Assembly: GCF_001613305.1 (NCBI RefSeq)
Contig: NZ_BDCC01000047.1
Coordinates: forward strand, 1-64,000
Length of the DNA: 64,000 nt
Reading direction: 5' to 3'
DNA from: Nocardia vaccinii NBRC 15922
GTDB taxonomy: Bacteria; Actinomycetota; Actinomycetes; Mycobacteriales; Mycobacteriaceae
The notes under the pieces were generated by a model that worked only from the letters and a program-made list of their open reading frames with translations, was not told where the DNA came from and ran no database searches. Position numbers and translations under genes: made by a program. Shown piece after piece: positions 51,387 through 60,327 of this stretch (positions are counted from its first letter, which is position 1; each line of letters begins with the position of its first letter).

Positions 51387-52564
51387 CCAGCCCGCCGGTT
51401 CAGCCCGGTCCGGTGCTGCTGGCGCTGGCGGGTGATGTGATGCTCGGTCGCGGCATCGATCAGGTTCTCGCCCATCCGGTCGATCCGGAGCTGCGTGAAC
51501 CTTGCGTCGACGACGCCCGCCGCTACGTGGAGCTGGCCGAGCAGGCAAGCGGCCCGATTCCCCGCCCTGTCGCACCTGCCTGGCCGTGGGGAGAGGTCTC
51601 GGCGATGCTGGGTCACCTCGACATCGGCGCCCGGGTGATCAATCTGGAGACCGCGATCACCGCGGATGGGGAGTTCGCTCGCGGCAAGGGCATTCACTAT
51701 CGGATAAGTCCGCGAAATATCGCAGCCCTGTCGGCCGGGCGGCCCGATGTGTGCGTGCTGGCCAACAATCATGTCCTCGATTTCGGGCCTCGCGGCTTGT
51801 ATGACACCCTCACCGCACTTGCCGACGCCGGGATCGCCACCGCCGGCGCGGGTCTCACCCGCGATCACGCGTACCGGCCTGCGGTCGTCGACCTCGACGA
51901 CGGTCGGCATGTCATCGTTGCGGCGGTCGCCGCCGCCTCGAGCGGAGTGCCCGGGTCGTGGGCGGCCCAACCGCGCCGCCCCGGCGTATGGCGCATCGAC
52001 GACTTGTCGTCACCGGCCGCCTCGGATCAGGTCGCTGCGATCGTATCGGCGCACAAGCGGGCCGGTGATGTGGCGGTGGTGTCGGTGCATTGGGGACCGA
52101 ACTGGGGGTATGGCGTCGCCGACAGCGAGATGGTGTTCGCGCACCGGCTGATCGACGCTGGTATCGATGTCGTGCACGGGCATTCCTGCCATCATCCGCG
52201 CCCGCTCGAGTTCTACCGCGGCCGTCCGATCCTGTACGGGTGCGGGGATCTGATCAACGACTACGAAGGCATTCGCGGCTACCAGTGGTATCACCCGGAC
52301 CTGCACTTACTGTTCGTGGTCTCGGTTGCCCCTGGAGGTGACTCGGGGGTGCGGATGCTGCCGCTGCGGATCCGGCGGATGCGCCTGGAACCCGCCGGTG
52401 CCGCCGAAGCCGAGTGGTTGTGCGCCACAATGGATCACATCAGCCGCCCATTCCACACCGGGATCGTGGCGGGACCGGATGGGCTGCTGGTCGCCGAGCA
52501 CACTCGAGGTTTGTTCGCCGGTCACTTCGCCCGCAGCACGTCGCCACCCCACGCCCACGAATAA
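51383..52564 (+). CDS. CapA-family protein (poly-gamma-glutamate synthesis-like metallophosphatase)
   Basis: A 393-residue protein of the PGA_cap/CapA family. Motifs are ALAGDVMLGRGIDQVL at the N-terminus, VINLETAITADGEFARGKGI, YRISPRNIAALSAGRPDVCV, LANNHVLDFGPRGLYDTLTA, VVSVHWGPNWGYG and VVHGHSCHHPRPLEFYRGRP. These give the Asp/Asn/His set of a two-metal phosphoesterase fold. It lacks a signal peptide. The family is linked to poly-gamma-glutamate capsule synthesis, but no pgsB/pgsC partners lie nearby, so another role is equally likely. It overlaps the truncated phosphoribosyltransferase by four bases. Confidence 0.88.
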   Translation: MTSPPVQPGPVLLALAGDVMLGRGIDQVLAHPVDPELREPCVDDARRYVELAEQASGPIPRPVAPAWPWGEVSAMLGHLDIGARVINLETAITADGEFARGKGIHYRISPRNIAALSAGRPDVCVLANNHVLDFGPRGLYDTLTALADAGIATAGAGLTRDHAYRPAVVDLDDGRHVIVAAVAAASSGVPGSWAAQPRRPGVWRIDDLSSPAASDQVAAIVSAHKRAGDVAVVSVHWGPNWGYGVADSEMVFAHRLIDAGIDVVHGHSCHHPRPLEFYRGRPILYGCGDLINDYEGIRGYQWYHPDLHLLFVVSVAPGGDSGVRMLPLRIRRMRLEPAGAAEAEWLCATMDHISRPFHTGIVAGPDGLLVAEHTRGLFAGHFARSTSPPHAHE

Positions 52565-52684
52565 CGCTGCCGAAAAATGTTGTCATCCAGCGTGATTCTG
52601 TGAATTGCCTGCCCGATCTCGCGCGTGCCGCGAGCGCTTGGTGCGGCCGTGAACGGGATCTGTCGACGGCCGGGATGTCCGCTC

Positions 52685-53569
52685 TCATCCATGATTGTTC
52701 TGTTGCAGGTCCGGCGGTGTCATCGGGCCGGTGTCCGGTTCGCGGATCACGTTGGTGATGAGTTCGCCGAAGGCGCGCGGTTCGTACATGAGCCAGGTAT
52801 GCCCGCCGGGCACGGTGATGCTGTGCGGGTCACCGAGGGCGGTCTGCAGCGACATGATGGTGGATTCGGGGATGACCGTATCGCGTTTGCTCCACACCAC
52901 GAAGACGGGTAGCCGGCGTTCTGCCAGCGCGGCAAGTTCCGGAGCCAGATTGGCGGTGCGGGCGAGGTGAGCGACTTCCCATACTGCGGTCGGGTTGCGC
53001 AGCATGTTCGGCACCGCATCGCGCAAGATCACCGGAATGACGCGGGTCAGTTGGCGGCCGAGGAGCAGATCGGCCTGCAGGTGCAGGCCCCAGTCCCACA
53101 GCGGGCGGTCGCGCAGCGCGCGTGCGATTCCACGGTCGTCGGTCCACGTGGAGCCGCCGATGGAGTTCACCAGTACCAGCCGCGCGGCGAGGTCGGGCAG
53201 GTCGTGGGCGGTTTTGATCGCGACGCCGCCACCGAAGGAGTGCCCGACCACGGTCACCGGCCGGGGCAGGCTGATCGCGTCGGCGAAGTGGCCGACCCAT
53301 GAGGCGTACCCGGTGAGGGTTCGCTGCTCGGTCGGTAGGCCGGCGGTGCCGCCGAACCCGGGCAGCGCAGGCGCGTATACGCGCACTCCCATGCGGATGA
53401 GTTGTTTGAGCGGGCGAGTGTAGGCGCGTCCGCCGAGTCCCCAGCCATGCAAGAACAGCACGTCGGGGCCATGCCCGCCGCTCGCGTATCGGGTGAGGCG
53501 GCCCTCGACCGAGATCGACCGCCACCGTAGTCGAGCAGAGTCGGGCTGTGGTGACTGTTTCATGTCCAT
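52685..53569 (-). CDS. alpha/beta hydrolase
   Basis: A 294-residue alpha/beta hydrolase fold enzyme. HGWGLGGRAYTRPL carries the oxyanion-hole HG motif, and the nucleophile Ser lies in VVGHSFGGGVAIK. The acid is expected in VVWSKRDTVIPES and the His in VPGGHTWLMYEPR. Start at the ATG at 53569 or 53563; the GTG at 53578 is less likely. It probably hydrolyses esters or lactones in the cytoplasm. The substrate is unknown. It converges with the capA gene. Confidence 0.88.
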   Translation of the reverse strand: MDMKQSPQPDSARLRWRSISVEGRLTRYASGGHGPDVLFLHGWGLGGRAYTRPLKQLIRMGVRVYAPALPGFGGTAGLPTEQRTLTGYASWVGHFADAISLPRPVTVVGHSFGGGVAIKTAHDLPDLAARLVLVNSIGGSTWTDDRGIARALRDRPLWDWGLHLQADLLLGRQLTRVIPVILRDAVPNMLRNPTAVWEVAHLARTANLAPELAALAERRLPVFVVWSKRDTVIPESTIMSLQTALGDPHSITVPGGHTWLMYEPRAFGELITNVIREPDTGPMTPPDLQQNNHG

Positions 53570-54240
53570 ACCTACCACCGCATGGCTATCGCGTCAGTGT
53601 GTGAACAGACCCCGCACATCGAGGCAGTGCGTAGCGGAGCCACAGCGACAGGGGCTTCTACTTGTCCCGCCACTACAGAAAGCGAACTCATATCGAGAAT
53701 CGTCGGAGAGTGGATACGGTCGGAAGGGCGCAACGTCGGGCATGTCCGGGTAGACCGTTTCTCGATCCCGGGACTTTCGGCATCGCCCGATCCCGTGCTG
53801 TGCTGCTTGCCGCTCCCGCGGCAACGCGCCTTTCGCGAATACCGGCTTCGCCATACACGGGAAGTGATGTGATGGATCACAGCCGCGTGTTGATTTGGTG
53901 ATCCTCGGTTCGTGCGGGACGTCGTCGACACCGGCGTAGTCGTCGATCCACTGCGGAGTGCCCTCGCGCAGCAGGCGATGGCAGCCGCGGCAGTGGCCGA
54001 TGCTTGCGGCACCGACGGACTGTCGACGGATCTGCGCATGCGGTGCGCGGGCGGGCGGAGTGACCGCGCACGCAGCGCGATCGTCGGCGGCGCGACCGGA
54101 GCGGAATCGCCGGAGACGAAAGTCCTGCACTCTGCGTGTCGTGCTGCCCTGTCCGGCGAGTGGCGCCGCGGCGAGAATGGGACATGGACGTCCGTGTCGG
54201 GATCGGCGCGGCCGCCCGATCCAACGGACAGGAGCACTCC
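53570..54240. other. long gap without a supported gene
   Basis: About 670 bases. Long frames exist on both strands but they are rich in Arg/Ser/Pro and match no family, as expected of antisense reading in GC-rich DNA. It may be decayed sequence next to the reductase/TetR deletion scar. Confidence 0.4.
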
Positions 54241-54390
54241 ATGGTTCAGAACAGGCCCGAGCACCCGGACGATGAATCTCGGAATTCGGTCGTGTGGCCT
54301 GACCCCAGTCCGTTGGTTTCCTGGTGGGAAGCGGTGATGCACGGCGACGTTCGCCCGCGCTCCGCTTCGGACAATTCCGCTGCCAAGTGA
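54241..54390 (+). CDS. small hypothetical protein
   Basis: A 49-residue frame from an ATG at 54241 with ACAGGAGCACTCC directly before it. The sequence reads VQNRPEHPDDESRNSVVWPD, then PSPLVSWWEAVMHGDVRP, i.e. a polar start and a Trp-rich amphipathic helix. No family is recognised. The well-placed ribosome binding site supports translation. Confidence 0.4.
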   Translation: MVQNRPEHPDDESRNSVVWPDPSPLVSWWEAVMHGDVRPRSASDNSAAK

Positions 54391-54476
54391 TCGCACAGGG
54401 TCTGCCACGCGTGCTGCTTTCGCCTATCGGTATCGCCTGACACGAAGCTGGTGGGCGGGGATGGCGGTAGAACGAG

Positions 54477-54912
54477 TCATGCGCGGTCGCACCAGGTGAC
54501 CTGCGCGCCGCTGGAGAATTCCTCGCGCCCGGTGACCGTGAACTGCGTCGGGCAGAAGTTACCGGCGAAGGCGCGCACGCCCTCGCCGGCGATCACCGGG
54601 TAGCTCTTGATGATCAGCCGATCGACCTCACCGAGCAGCTGCCCGGCCAGATTGCCGCCTCCGCAGAGCCAGATATCCAGTCCCTCTTCGGATTTCAGCT
54701 GCCGGACCAGCTCGACCGAATCGGTGTCGACGATCTTCACCCGCGGGTTGTCCACCGGTGCGAGGGTGCTGGAGAAGATGTACTGCTTCAGGTGGTTGTA
54801 CGGGCTGGTGGCGCCGACCGCGAGGCCCGGTTCATAGCTGCCCCGGCCCATGAGCACAGTGTCGAAGGTCTTGTTCGGCGTATCGAGCGGCAGGCCGACG
54901 TGCTCGCGGGCG
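54477..54912 (-). pseudogene. RibD/dihydrofolate-reductase-like gene, 5' end deleted
   Basis: The frame reads from VGLPLDTPNKTFDTVLMGRG near 54900 through KQYIFSSTLAPVDNPRVKIV, GLDIWLCGGGNLAGQLLGEV and DRLIIKSYPVIAGEGVRAFA to the stop at 54477. These are RibD C-terminal family motifs. The first 60-70 residues, including the FVASTLDG-type opening, are missing. Upstream of about 54912 the DNA is the opposite-strand TetR fragment. An internal ATG at 54857 would give a 126-residue product lacking the cofactor-binding start. Confidence 0.8.
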
Positions 54913-54916
54913 AACG

Positions 54917-55219
54917 TTGGTCGAGCGAGTGTCCACCTTCCACACCGGCTATCTCGCGATCCTCGAACTGCGGCTGGAGGCCACGCGGCGGCCCGAACTC
55001 CAGGCCCTGCTCACCGATCGAGTGCGCGCGGAGCTCGACTTCAACATCCGCAACTACCGGGAATCGCAGCTGCCCGGCGACGAGGACGCCGCCGTGCTGC
55101 TGTACCTCGCCCTGAACTGGCTCATCCTCGAACGCCTCACCCTCCCAGGCGTTTTCGACGACCAGCGCGCCGCCGAACTGGTGCACACCATCGTGGAACG
55201 CGCCATCCCCGCCAGCTGA
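54917..55219 (+). pseudogene. TetR regulator, N-terminal HTH deleted
   Basis: The plus-strand frame from 54917 encodes about 100 residues of the C-terminal domain of a TetR protein (ERVSTFHTGYLAILELRLEA, LLTDRVRAELDFNIRNYRES, LALNWLILERLTLPGVFDDQ). The HTH and the usual start are absent. It is back-to-back with the reductase whose 5' end is also gone, so one deletion removed both starts, the HTH and the shared promoter. Confidence 0.8.
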
Positions 55220-55281
55220 GCAACCGCCGCCGGAGCCACATACCGCGGTTGATAGTTGTCCGACACGGTGTGAGGTCGGCG

Positions 55282-55785
55282 TCAGGACTGTTCCGGTGCC
55301 GAGCGGTGTAGCCACAGGAACTTGTCCATTCCGGCCGCAAGGATGAACGGCCGCACCAGTAGCGGATATGCCTTCAGCGCGTCCGAGATCGGAACGAGTT
55401 CGGGCCGTTCCAGCGCATGATGTTCCCCGTTGCGGGTGAGCGTGCATCTTCCGGCGGCCAGCACGTTTTCGCACCAGTCGACCCGGGGGTAGGCCACCGC
55501 CAGGACGAAGCCATCGCCGAGCGGGAAGGCACTCAGCGGCGTCGAATACGGCCTGCCGCTGCGCCGCCCCACATGGTGCAGGACGCTCAGGTCGAAGTAC
55601 AGCATCCCCAGGCGCGTTCCGGCGATCCCATCGGGCAGACGCCGATTCACCGTTCTGCTGAACCGGCGCGTGCGGTCGCTGACCCAACCCAACCGCATCA
55701 GCCCGGTGTAACCGAGCAAGAGCAGATAGCACGCGAGGGCGACGCCGATCGCAATGACAGGTACCGACACCAGCATCCGCAACAT
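55282..55785 (-). CDS. membrane-anchored DDN-like (F420-dependent nitroreductase family) protein
   Basis: A 167-residue protein with an N-terminal membrane segment (VSVPVIAIGVALACYLLLLG) and a split-barrel domain of the deazaflavin-dependent nitroreductase family. Characteristic is LHHVGRRSGRPYSTPLSAFP, then DGFVLAVAYPRVDWCENVLA and TLTRNGEHHALERPELVPIS. These enzymes bind F420 and act on quinones, nitro-compounds or unknown substrates at the membrane. Start at the ATG at 55785 (or 55776) by position of the membrane helix; the ribosome binding site is weak. It lies downstream of a paralogue, probably in one transcript. Confidence 0.82.
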   Translation of the reverse strand: MLRMLVSVPVIAIGVALACYLLLLGYTGLMRLGWVSDRTRRFSRTVNRRLPDGIAGTRLGMLYFDLSVLHHVGRRSGRPYSTPLSAFPLGDGFVLAVAYPRVDWCENVLAAGRCTLTRNGEHHALERPELVPISDALKAYPLLVRPFILAAGMDKFLWLHRSAPEQS

Positions 55786-55961
55786 CTGCGCCGACGAGGT
55801 CCGGCCGACCGAGGAGGTCTCCCGCTCCGTTCCCGGCCATCGGGTGCCGCACCCGATGGCGGCTTCGGCGCCGGAGTACCGGCACGGACCGGTGTGCGGC
55901 ACCCCTGCGGGGATCGACCCCAGCTTGCCGCGGTGTCGAGTCACGGTGCGAGAGCGCATGG

Positions 55962-56525
55962 TCACTGTGCGTGTTCGACCGGTGATTCGGCCTGCGGTTG
56001 TGCAGGCTGGTCCGCGCCTGCATGGAGCCAGACGAACTCGTGCATTCCGGCCAGCCGCAATAGCAGCCGGTCCCGCGTCGGCCACGCGTACATTGCCTCG
56101 CGCCCGGAAACGATCTCCGGCCGCTCCAGCCGGTAGGTGCGCTCTTTCCAGGCGAGCTCGCCCGTCCCCGCGGCCATTTGGTTGCGGTACCAGTCGGTGT
56201 GCGTGCCATAGCCCAGGGGCAGCAGGAAGCCGTCACCGTAGGGATGCGCGCCCAGCGGCGTCCGGTAGACGCGGCCGCTGCGACGCCCTACGTGGGTCAG
56301 CAGTCCCCAGGATGATCGCTCGGTGCCGGAGATCGCGCGGGTCGTGTCGTTGTACCTGTGCACCAGCTTTCGGACAGGACCGCGACCGAGCAGGGTGTCC
56401 CGGTACCGCCTGACGATCCTCGGCAAGATCACCAGCCACGCCAGCACCACACCGGCCAGAACCGACACCACGACGAGAACAACGCCGGCGAGCCGTTGCC
56501 GACCGAATCCATTGTCGCTGCTCAT
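55962..56525 (-). CDS. membrane-anchored DDN-like (F420-dependent nitroreductase family) protein, paralogue
   Basis: A 187-residue paralogue of the next gene. AAGGAGG directly precedes the ATG at 56525. The N-terminal membrane segment is LAGVVLVVVSVLAGVVLAWL. The domain has LLTHVGRRSGRVYRTPLGAH, DGFLLPLGYGTHTDWYRNQM and LAWKERTYRLERPEIVSG. The two genes share order and anchoring, suggesting local duplication. They may form a heteromer at the membrane. F420 dependence is known for the family but not shown here. Confidence 0.87.
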   Translation of the reverse strand: MSSDNGFGRQRLAGVVLVVVSVLAGVVLAWLVILPRIVRRYRDTLLGRGPVRKLVHRYNDTTRAISGTERSSWGLLTHVGRRSGRVYRTPLGAHPYGDGFLLPLGYGTHTDWYRNQMAAGTGELAWKERTYRLERPEIVSGREAMYAWPTRDRLLLRLAGMHEFVWLHAGADQPAQPQAESPVEHAQ

Positions 56526-56948
56526 GAGCGCCTCCTTCCTCGACAAGCTCACACCGGGCACCGGGCGCGACACCAGAGACGAAGGTCATCGCTGCCCAGG
56601 ACCCGCCAGGTCGCTCGTCGATCGGACGATGAACCCACACGCCGGAGTCGGCACGGATCGTCGGGGCGTTCGCGCACTACCCCCGTCGGCCCGCACCTCG
56701 ACGGGATCTCGGGACGCACGTGCTGATCGCCGCGCAATGGCAGGCACAGCGGGTCGATCGACTCGGCGCGGTATGCCCAACGGCCCTGGTTCACTGGTCG
56801 CCAACGGCGCATCATCGACTGGGCCAGGGTGGTATCCGGGAACGGGCGAAGTAGGCCGCTAGGCGGAGAGCCGCCACGTTTCGCCGCGTTCGTTATGCCG
56901 AAAGCTCGCGAGGAGAAGTCGTAAACGCTGACCTTATAAGGAGTTTCG
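56526..56948. other. divergent promoter gap
   Basis: About 420 bases between the DDN pair and the ABC transporter. No supported gene or clear operator was found. Confidence 0.4.
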
Positions 56949-57893
56949 ATGTCGTCGGTTATCGTTGTCCGAAATCTGCGTAAGACGTTCGGACATGTGC
57001 GGGCTCTGGACGGTCTCGACCTCGATGTCGGTGAAGGGCGGATACACGGCTTCCTCGGCCCCAACGGGTCGGGCAAAACCACGACGCTGCGCATTCTGCT
57101 GGGTATCTTGGCCCGCAGTTCGGGTGAGGTCCGGGTACTCGGTCACGACCCGTGGGCCGATGCGGTCGCATTGCACGCCGACGTCGCGTACGTTCCCGGC
57201 GACGTCACTCTGTGGCCGTCACTGTCCGGTGGTGAGACCATCGATCTGCTGGCTCGCATGCGCGGCGGACTCGACCCGGCACGGCGCCGGGATCTGACCG
57301 AGCGTTTCGAGTTCGACCCGCGCACGCGAGCCCGTGCCTATTCCAAAGGTAACCGGCAGAAGGTCGTCCTGGTCTCGGCGTTCTCCTCCATGGCCAGGCT
57401 GATGCTGTTCGACGAGCCGACCTCCGGCCTGGACCCGCTGATGGAGAAGGTATTTCGGGAATGCGCCCGCGAGGCCGCCGCCCGCGGGGTGACCGTCCTG
57501 CTGTCCAGCCACATCCTGTCCGAGGTGGAAGCGCTGTGCGATCGAGTCACCATCATCCGCGCCGGCAGGACCGTGGAAAGCGGCACGCTGGCCGAGATGC
57601 GCCATCTCAGCCGGACCTCGATCAAGGCCGAATTGACCGGCGATCCAGGCGATCTGAGCCGCGTCCCGGGCGTCCACGATCTCGATATCGAAGGCCGTAC
57701 CCTGCACTGCCAGGTCGACAGTGAACACCTCGGCGAGCTGATCCGCGTGCTCGGCGACACCGGTATCCGTAGCCTGATCAGCCGGCCACCGACTCTGGAA
57801 GAGCTTTTCCTACGCCACTATTCGCTCGGCGGCGAAACGGGCGCCGCCGATACGGCCGCGGCGAACCGGACGCTGGAGAATGCCTCGAAATGA
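56949..57893 (+). CDS. ABC exporter ATP-binding protein
   Basis: A 314-residue ABC ATPase with AAGGAG before the ATG at 56949. Walker A is LGPNGSGKTTTLRI; the signature is replaced by an AYSKGNRQKVVLV variant; Walker B is LMLFDEPTSGLDPL; the switch His lies in LLSSHILSEVEAL. The C-terminal 90 residues are typical of drug-export ATPases of the DrrA/Nod kind. It overlaps the permease start by four bases (ATGA), so both are made together. It probably exports a hydrophobic drug or lipid. Confidence 0.92.
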   Translation: MSSVIVVRNLRKTFGHVRALDGLDLDVGEGRIHGFLGPNGSGKTTTLRILLGILARSSGEVRVLGHDPWADAVALHADVAYVPGDVTLWPSLSGGETIDLLARMRGGLDPARRRDLTERFEFDPRTRARAYSKGNRQKVVLVSAFSSMARLMLFDEPTSGLDPLMEKVFRECAREAAARGVTVLLSSHILSEVEALCDRVTIIRAGRTVESGTLAEMRHLSRTSIKAELTGDPGDLSRVPGVHDLDIEGRTLHCQVDSEHLGELIRVLGDTGIRSLISRPPTLEELFLRHYSLGGETGAADTAAANRTLENASK

Positions 57894-59548
57894 CCACCGC
57901 GACCGGAACCAGGCACCGCCCGGAGCAGGCCGAACCCGCCCGGGGGGCATCGGATTTCGCCGGTACCCGGCGGTTGTTGCGGCTGTATCTGCGGCGCGAC
58001 CGGGTCGTGCTGCCGCTGTGGGTGCTACTGTTGTCGATTCCGCTGGGCAGCGTGTACGTCGAGAGCATCGAGAAGGTCTACGGGACACTGGCCGACCGGG
58101 TGCAGTTCGCATATGCGATCAACACCAGTCCGGCGCAGCTGGCGATGTACGGCCCGGTCTACAACACCACCGTGGGCATGGTCGGCGTGTGGAAGGCGGG
58201 CGTGTTCCACACCCTCATCGCGATCGCTACGATCCTCGTCGTCATCCGGCACACCCGCGCCGAGGAGGAAACCGGGCGTGGGGAGCTGATGGCCTCGACA
58301 CGGGTCGGACGCCTGGCCAACCTCACTGCGGCGTTGCTGGTGGCCTGCGGCGGTGCGCTACTGACCGGGCTGATCGGCGCCGCGAGCATCACCGCGGCCG
58401 GTGTGCCGGGTAACGGCGCACTGGCATTCGGGCTGGCCGAGGCCGGATCCGGCATCGTGTTCGCCGGCGTCGCCGCGGTCGCCGCCCAGCTCAGCGCCAG
58501 CGCCCGTACCGCACGCGGTATCGCCTTCGCGGTACTGGTGACGACCTATTTCCTGCGCGCCTTCGGTGATGTCCGAGCTGCCGACGGGCCGGCCGGCCCG
58601 CTCACCTGGCTGTCGCCGCAGGGCTGGTCACTGCAGGTGCGGCCCTACGCCGGTGACCACTGGACAGTTCTACTGCTGCACATCGTAACGACCGGTGTCC
58701 TCATCGCGGCGGCGTACACCCTGCTGCGCCGCCGTGACCTGGGGGCCGGGCTGATCGCCGAGCGGCCCGGCCCGCGCACCGGCGGGCCGGCGCTGAGCGG
58801 GCCGTTCGGGCTGGCCTGGCGGCTACAGCGCGGCGCCTTGCTGATGTGGACCCTCGGAACCACCCTGATCGGGCTGGTCTTCGGCAGCCTCGTGCACGGC
58901 GTCGGCAACGAACTCGGCTCCAATCAGGCCCTGCACGACATCATCGCCCGGCTGGGCGGTACCCGGGCGCTCGAAGACGCGTTCGTCGCCATCGCCTACA
59001 TCATGGTCGGCATGATGGCGACGGCATATTCGATTTCGGCTGCACTACGGCTGCATTCGGAGGAGAACGCGGACCACGCCGAAACCGTCCTGTCCGGCGC
59101 CGTCGGCAGAATCCGCTGGGCGGCATCGCATCTGGTCTACGCGGTCGCCGGACCGGCTGTAGCGCTCGTGGTTTCTGGCGTAGGCGCCGGGCTGGTCTAC
59201 GGCGCCTACGCACACGACATTCGCGGGAAGCTGCCGCGGGTGCTGGGCGCGGCCTTGATCCAGCTACCAGCGGTATGGGTGTTCACCGGTATCACCGTCC
59301 TGCTGTTCGGGCTGCTGCCGCGCTGGGCGCCCGTCGCGTGGGGAATCTTCACCGCGGGCATCGCGGTGTACCTGCTCGGCTCGATCTCCGGTATGCCGCA
59401 ATGGATTCTGGATTGCTCACCGTACGGTCACCTGCCCAAGTTGCCGGCCGAGTCGTTTCGCGCGATGCCAGTGGTGATCATGCTACTGATCGCGGCTGTA
59501 CTCGTGGGTGTCGGAGCAGCCGGTTTCCGTCGTCGCGACCTGCGCTGA
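57890..59548 (+). CDS. ABC exporter permease (polyether/anthrachelin-type)
   Basis: A 552-residue ABC-2-like permease with about 12 hydrophobic segments, e.g. VLPLWVLLLSIPLGSVYVES, LTAALLVACGGALLTGLIGA, AFVAIAYIMVGMMATAYSIS. A duplicated organisation is visible: LRRRDLGAGLIAERPGP in the middle and FRRRDLR at the end. These features match the tetronasin/anthrachelin-type permeases of actinomycetes. It is the membrane partner of the overlapping ATPase. Confidence 0.9.
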   Translation: MTTATGTRHRPEQAEPARGASDFAGTRRLLRLYLRRDRVVLPLWVLLLSIPLGSVYVESIEKVYGTLADRVQFAYAINTSPAQLAMYGPVYNTTVGMVGVWKAGVFHTLIAIATILVVIRHTRAEEETGRGELMASTRVGRLANLTAALLVACGGALLTGLIGAASITAAGVPGNGALAFGLAEAGSGIVFAGVAAVAAQLSASARTARGIAFAVLVTTYFLRAFGDVRAADGPAGPLTWLSPQGWSLQVRPYAGDHWTVLLLHIVTTGVLIAAAYTLLRRRDLGAGLIAERPGPRTGGPALSGPFGLAWRLQRGALLMWTLGTTLIGLVFGSLVHGVGNELGSNQALHDIIARLGGTRALEDAFVAIAYIMVGMMATAYSISAALRLHSEENADHAETVLSGAVGRIRWAASHLVYAVAGPAVALVVSGVGAGLVYGAYAHDIRGKLPRVLGAALIQLPAVWVFTGITVLLFGLLPRWAPVAWGIFTAGIAVYLLGSISGMPQWILDCSPYGHLPKLPAESFRAMPVVIMLLIAAVLVGVGAAGFRRRDLR

Positions 59549-59759
59549 TGATCGCCGACCGGGCCATCCCCGCTGCCGCCATGGAGCGCGCCGACCGGTG
59601 CGTATCATGATGCGGCCAGCCGGGATATTGCTGATTTCCTTGATGTGGACGTGGATCAGGTCGCCGGAGTGGGTCCGGGGCCCTCCAGCTCCAGGGATCG
59701 AATGTGCGAGAGGGCAGGCTCGTTCCGAGGTTCTGTGCTGCGTACCCGAGGAGTTCGCC

Positions 59760-60275
59760 ATGCTGAGTTACAGCGACTACCTGCGCTGGCTGTATCGGAC
59801 CGGTCGGCCCAATCGGTTCGCCCGGTTGCAGAATCGGGCGTCGGCGTGGTTGTTCGCGCGGGGAGTCATGCCGCGCAGGGTCGCCGCTCTGGGCGTCGTC
59901 GGGCGGCGCAGCGGGCACTTGATCTGGTTGCCGGTCGTGCTGACCGAGGTCGATGACCGGCGATATGTGGTGTCGATGCTGGGCCCGAACGTCAACTGGG
60001 TGCGTAATCTGACTGCTGCCGACGGTCGGGCGGTGGTGCGTCACGGGCGCTGCGAAGATGTCCGCCTGATCGAGGTGGAGCCCGAGGACCGCCCTCCGAT
60101 TCTGCGGCGCTACCTGCGGATAGCCCCCGGTGCGCGGCCACACATGCCGGTCGCGCCGAATGATCCCATCGCCGATTACCGGCGAATCGCCGCGGACTAC
60201 CCGGTGTTCCGGATCGAACACTTGGCGACCAGGTCTCGAGTGCACCATTGTGCTCGCGCGCGGCCGCTGTGGTGA
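59760..60275 (+). CDS. DDN-like (F420-dependent nitroreductase family) protein
   Basis: A 171-residue soluble member of the same family as the 55.3 and 56 kb genes. GAGGAG precedes the ATG at 59760. The domain reads VAALGVVGRRSGHLIWLPVV, YVVSMLGPNVNWVRNLTAAD and AVVRHGRCEDVRLIEVEPED. There is no membrane helix. It lies 52 bases before the polymerase-like gene. Substrate unknown. Confidence 0.83.
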   Translation: MLSYSDYLRWLYRTGRPNRFARLQNRASAWLFARGVMPRRVAALGVVGRRSGHLIWLPVVLTEVDDRRYVVSMLGPNVNWVRNLTAADGRAVVRHGRCEDVRLIEVEPEDRPPILRRYLRIAPGARPHMPVAPNDPIADYRRIAADYPVFRIEHLATRSRVHHCARARPLW

Positions 60276-60327
60276 GCGAACGGCAGCACTGATCGAATCT
60301 GTCTGTGCTCACTGCAAGACTCGGCAC

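Noticed and set aside
53572..54408. Minus-strand 278-residue frame
   Set aside because: Composition is Arg/Ser/Thr-rich without motifs or ribosome binding site.
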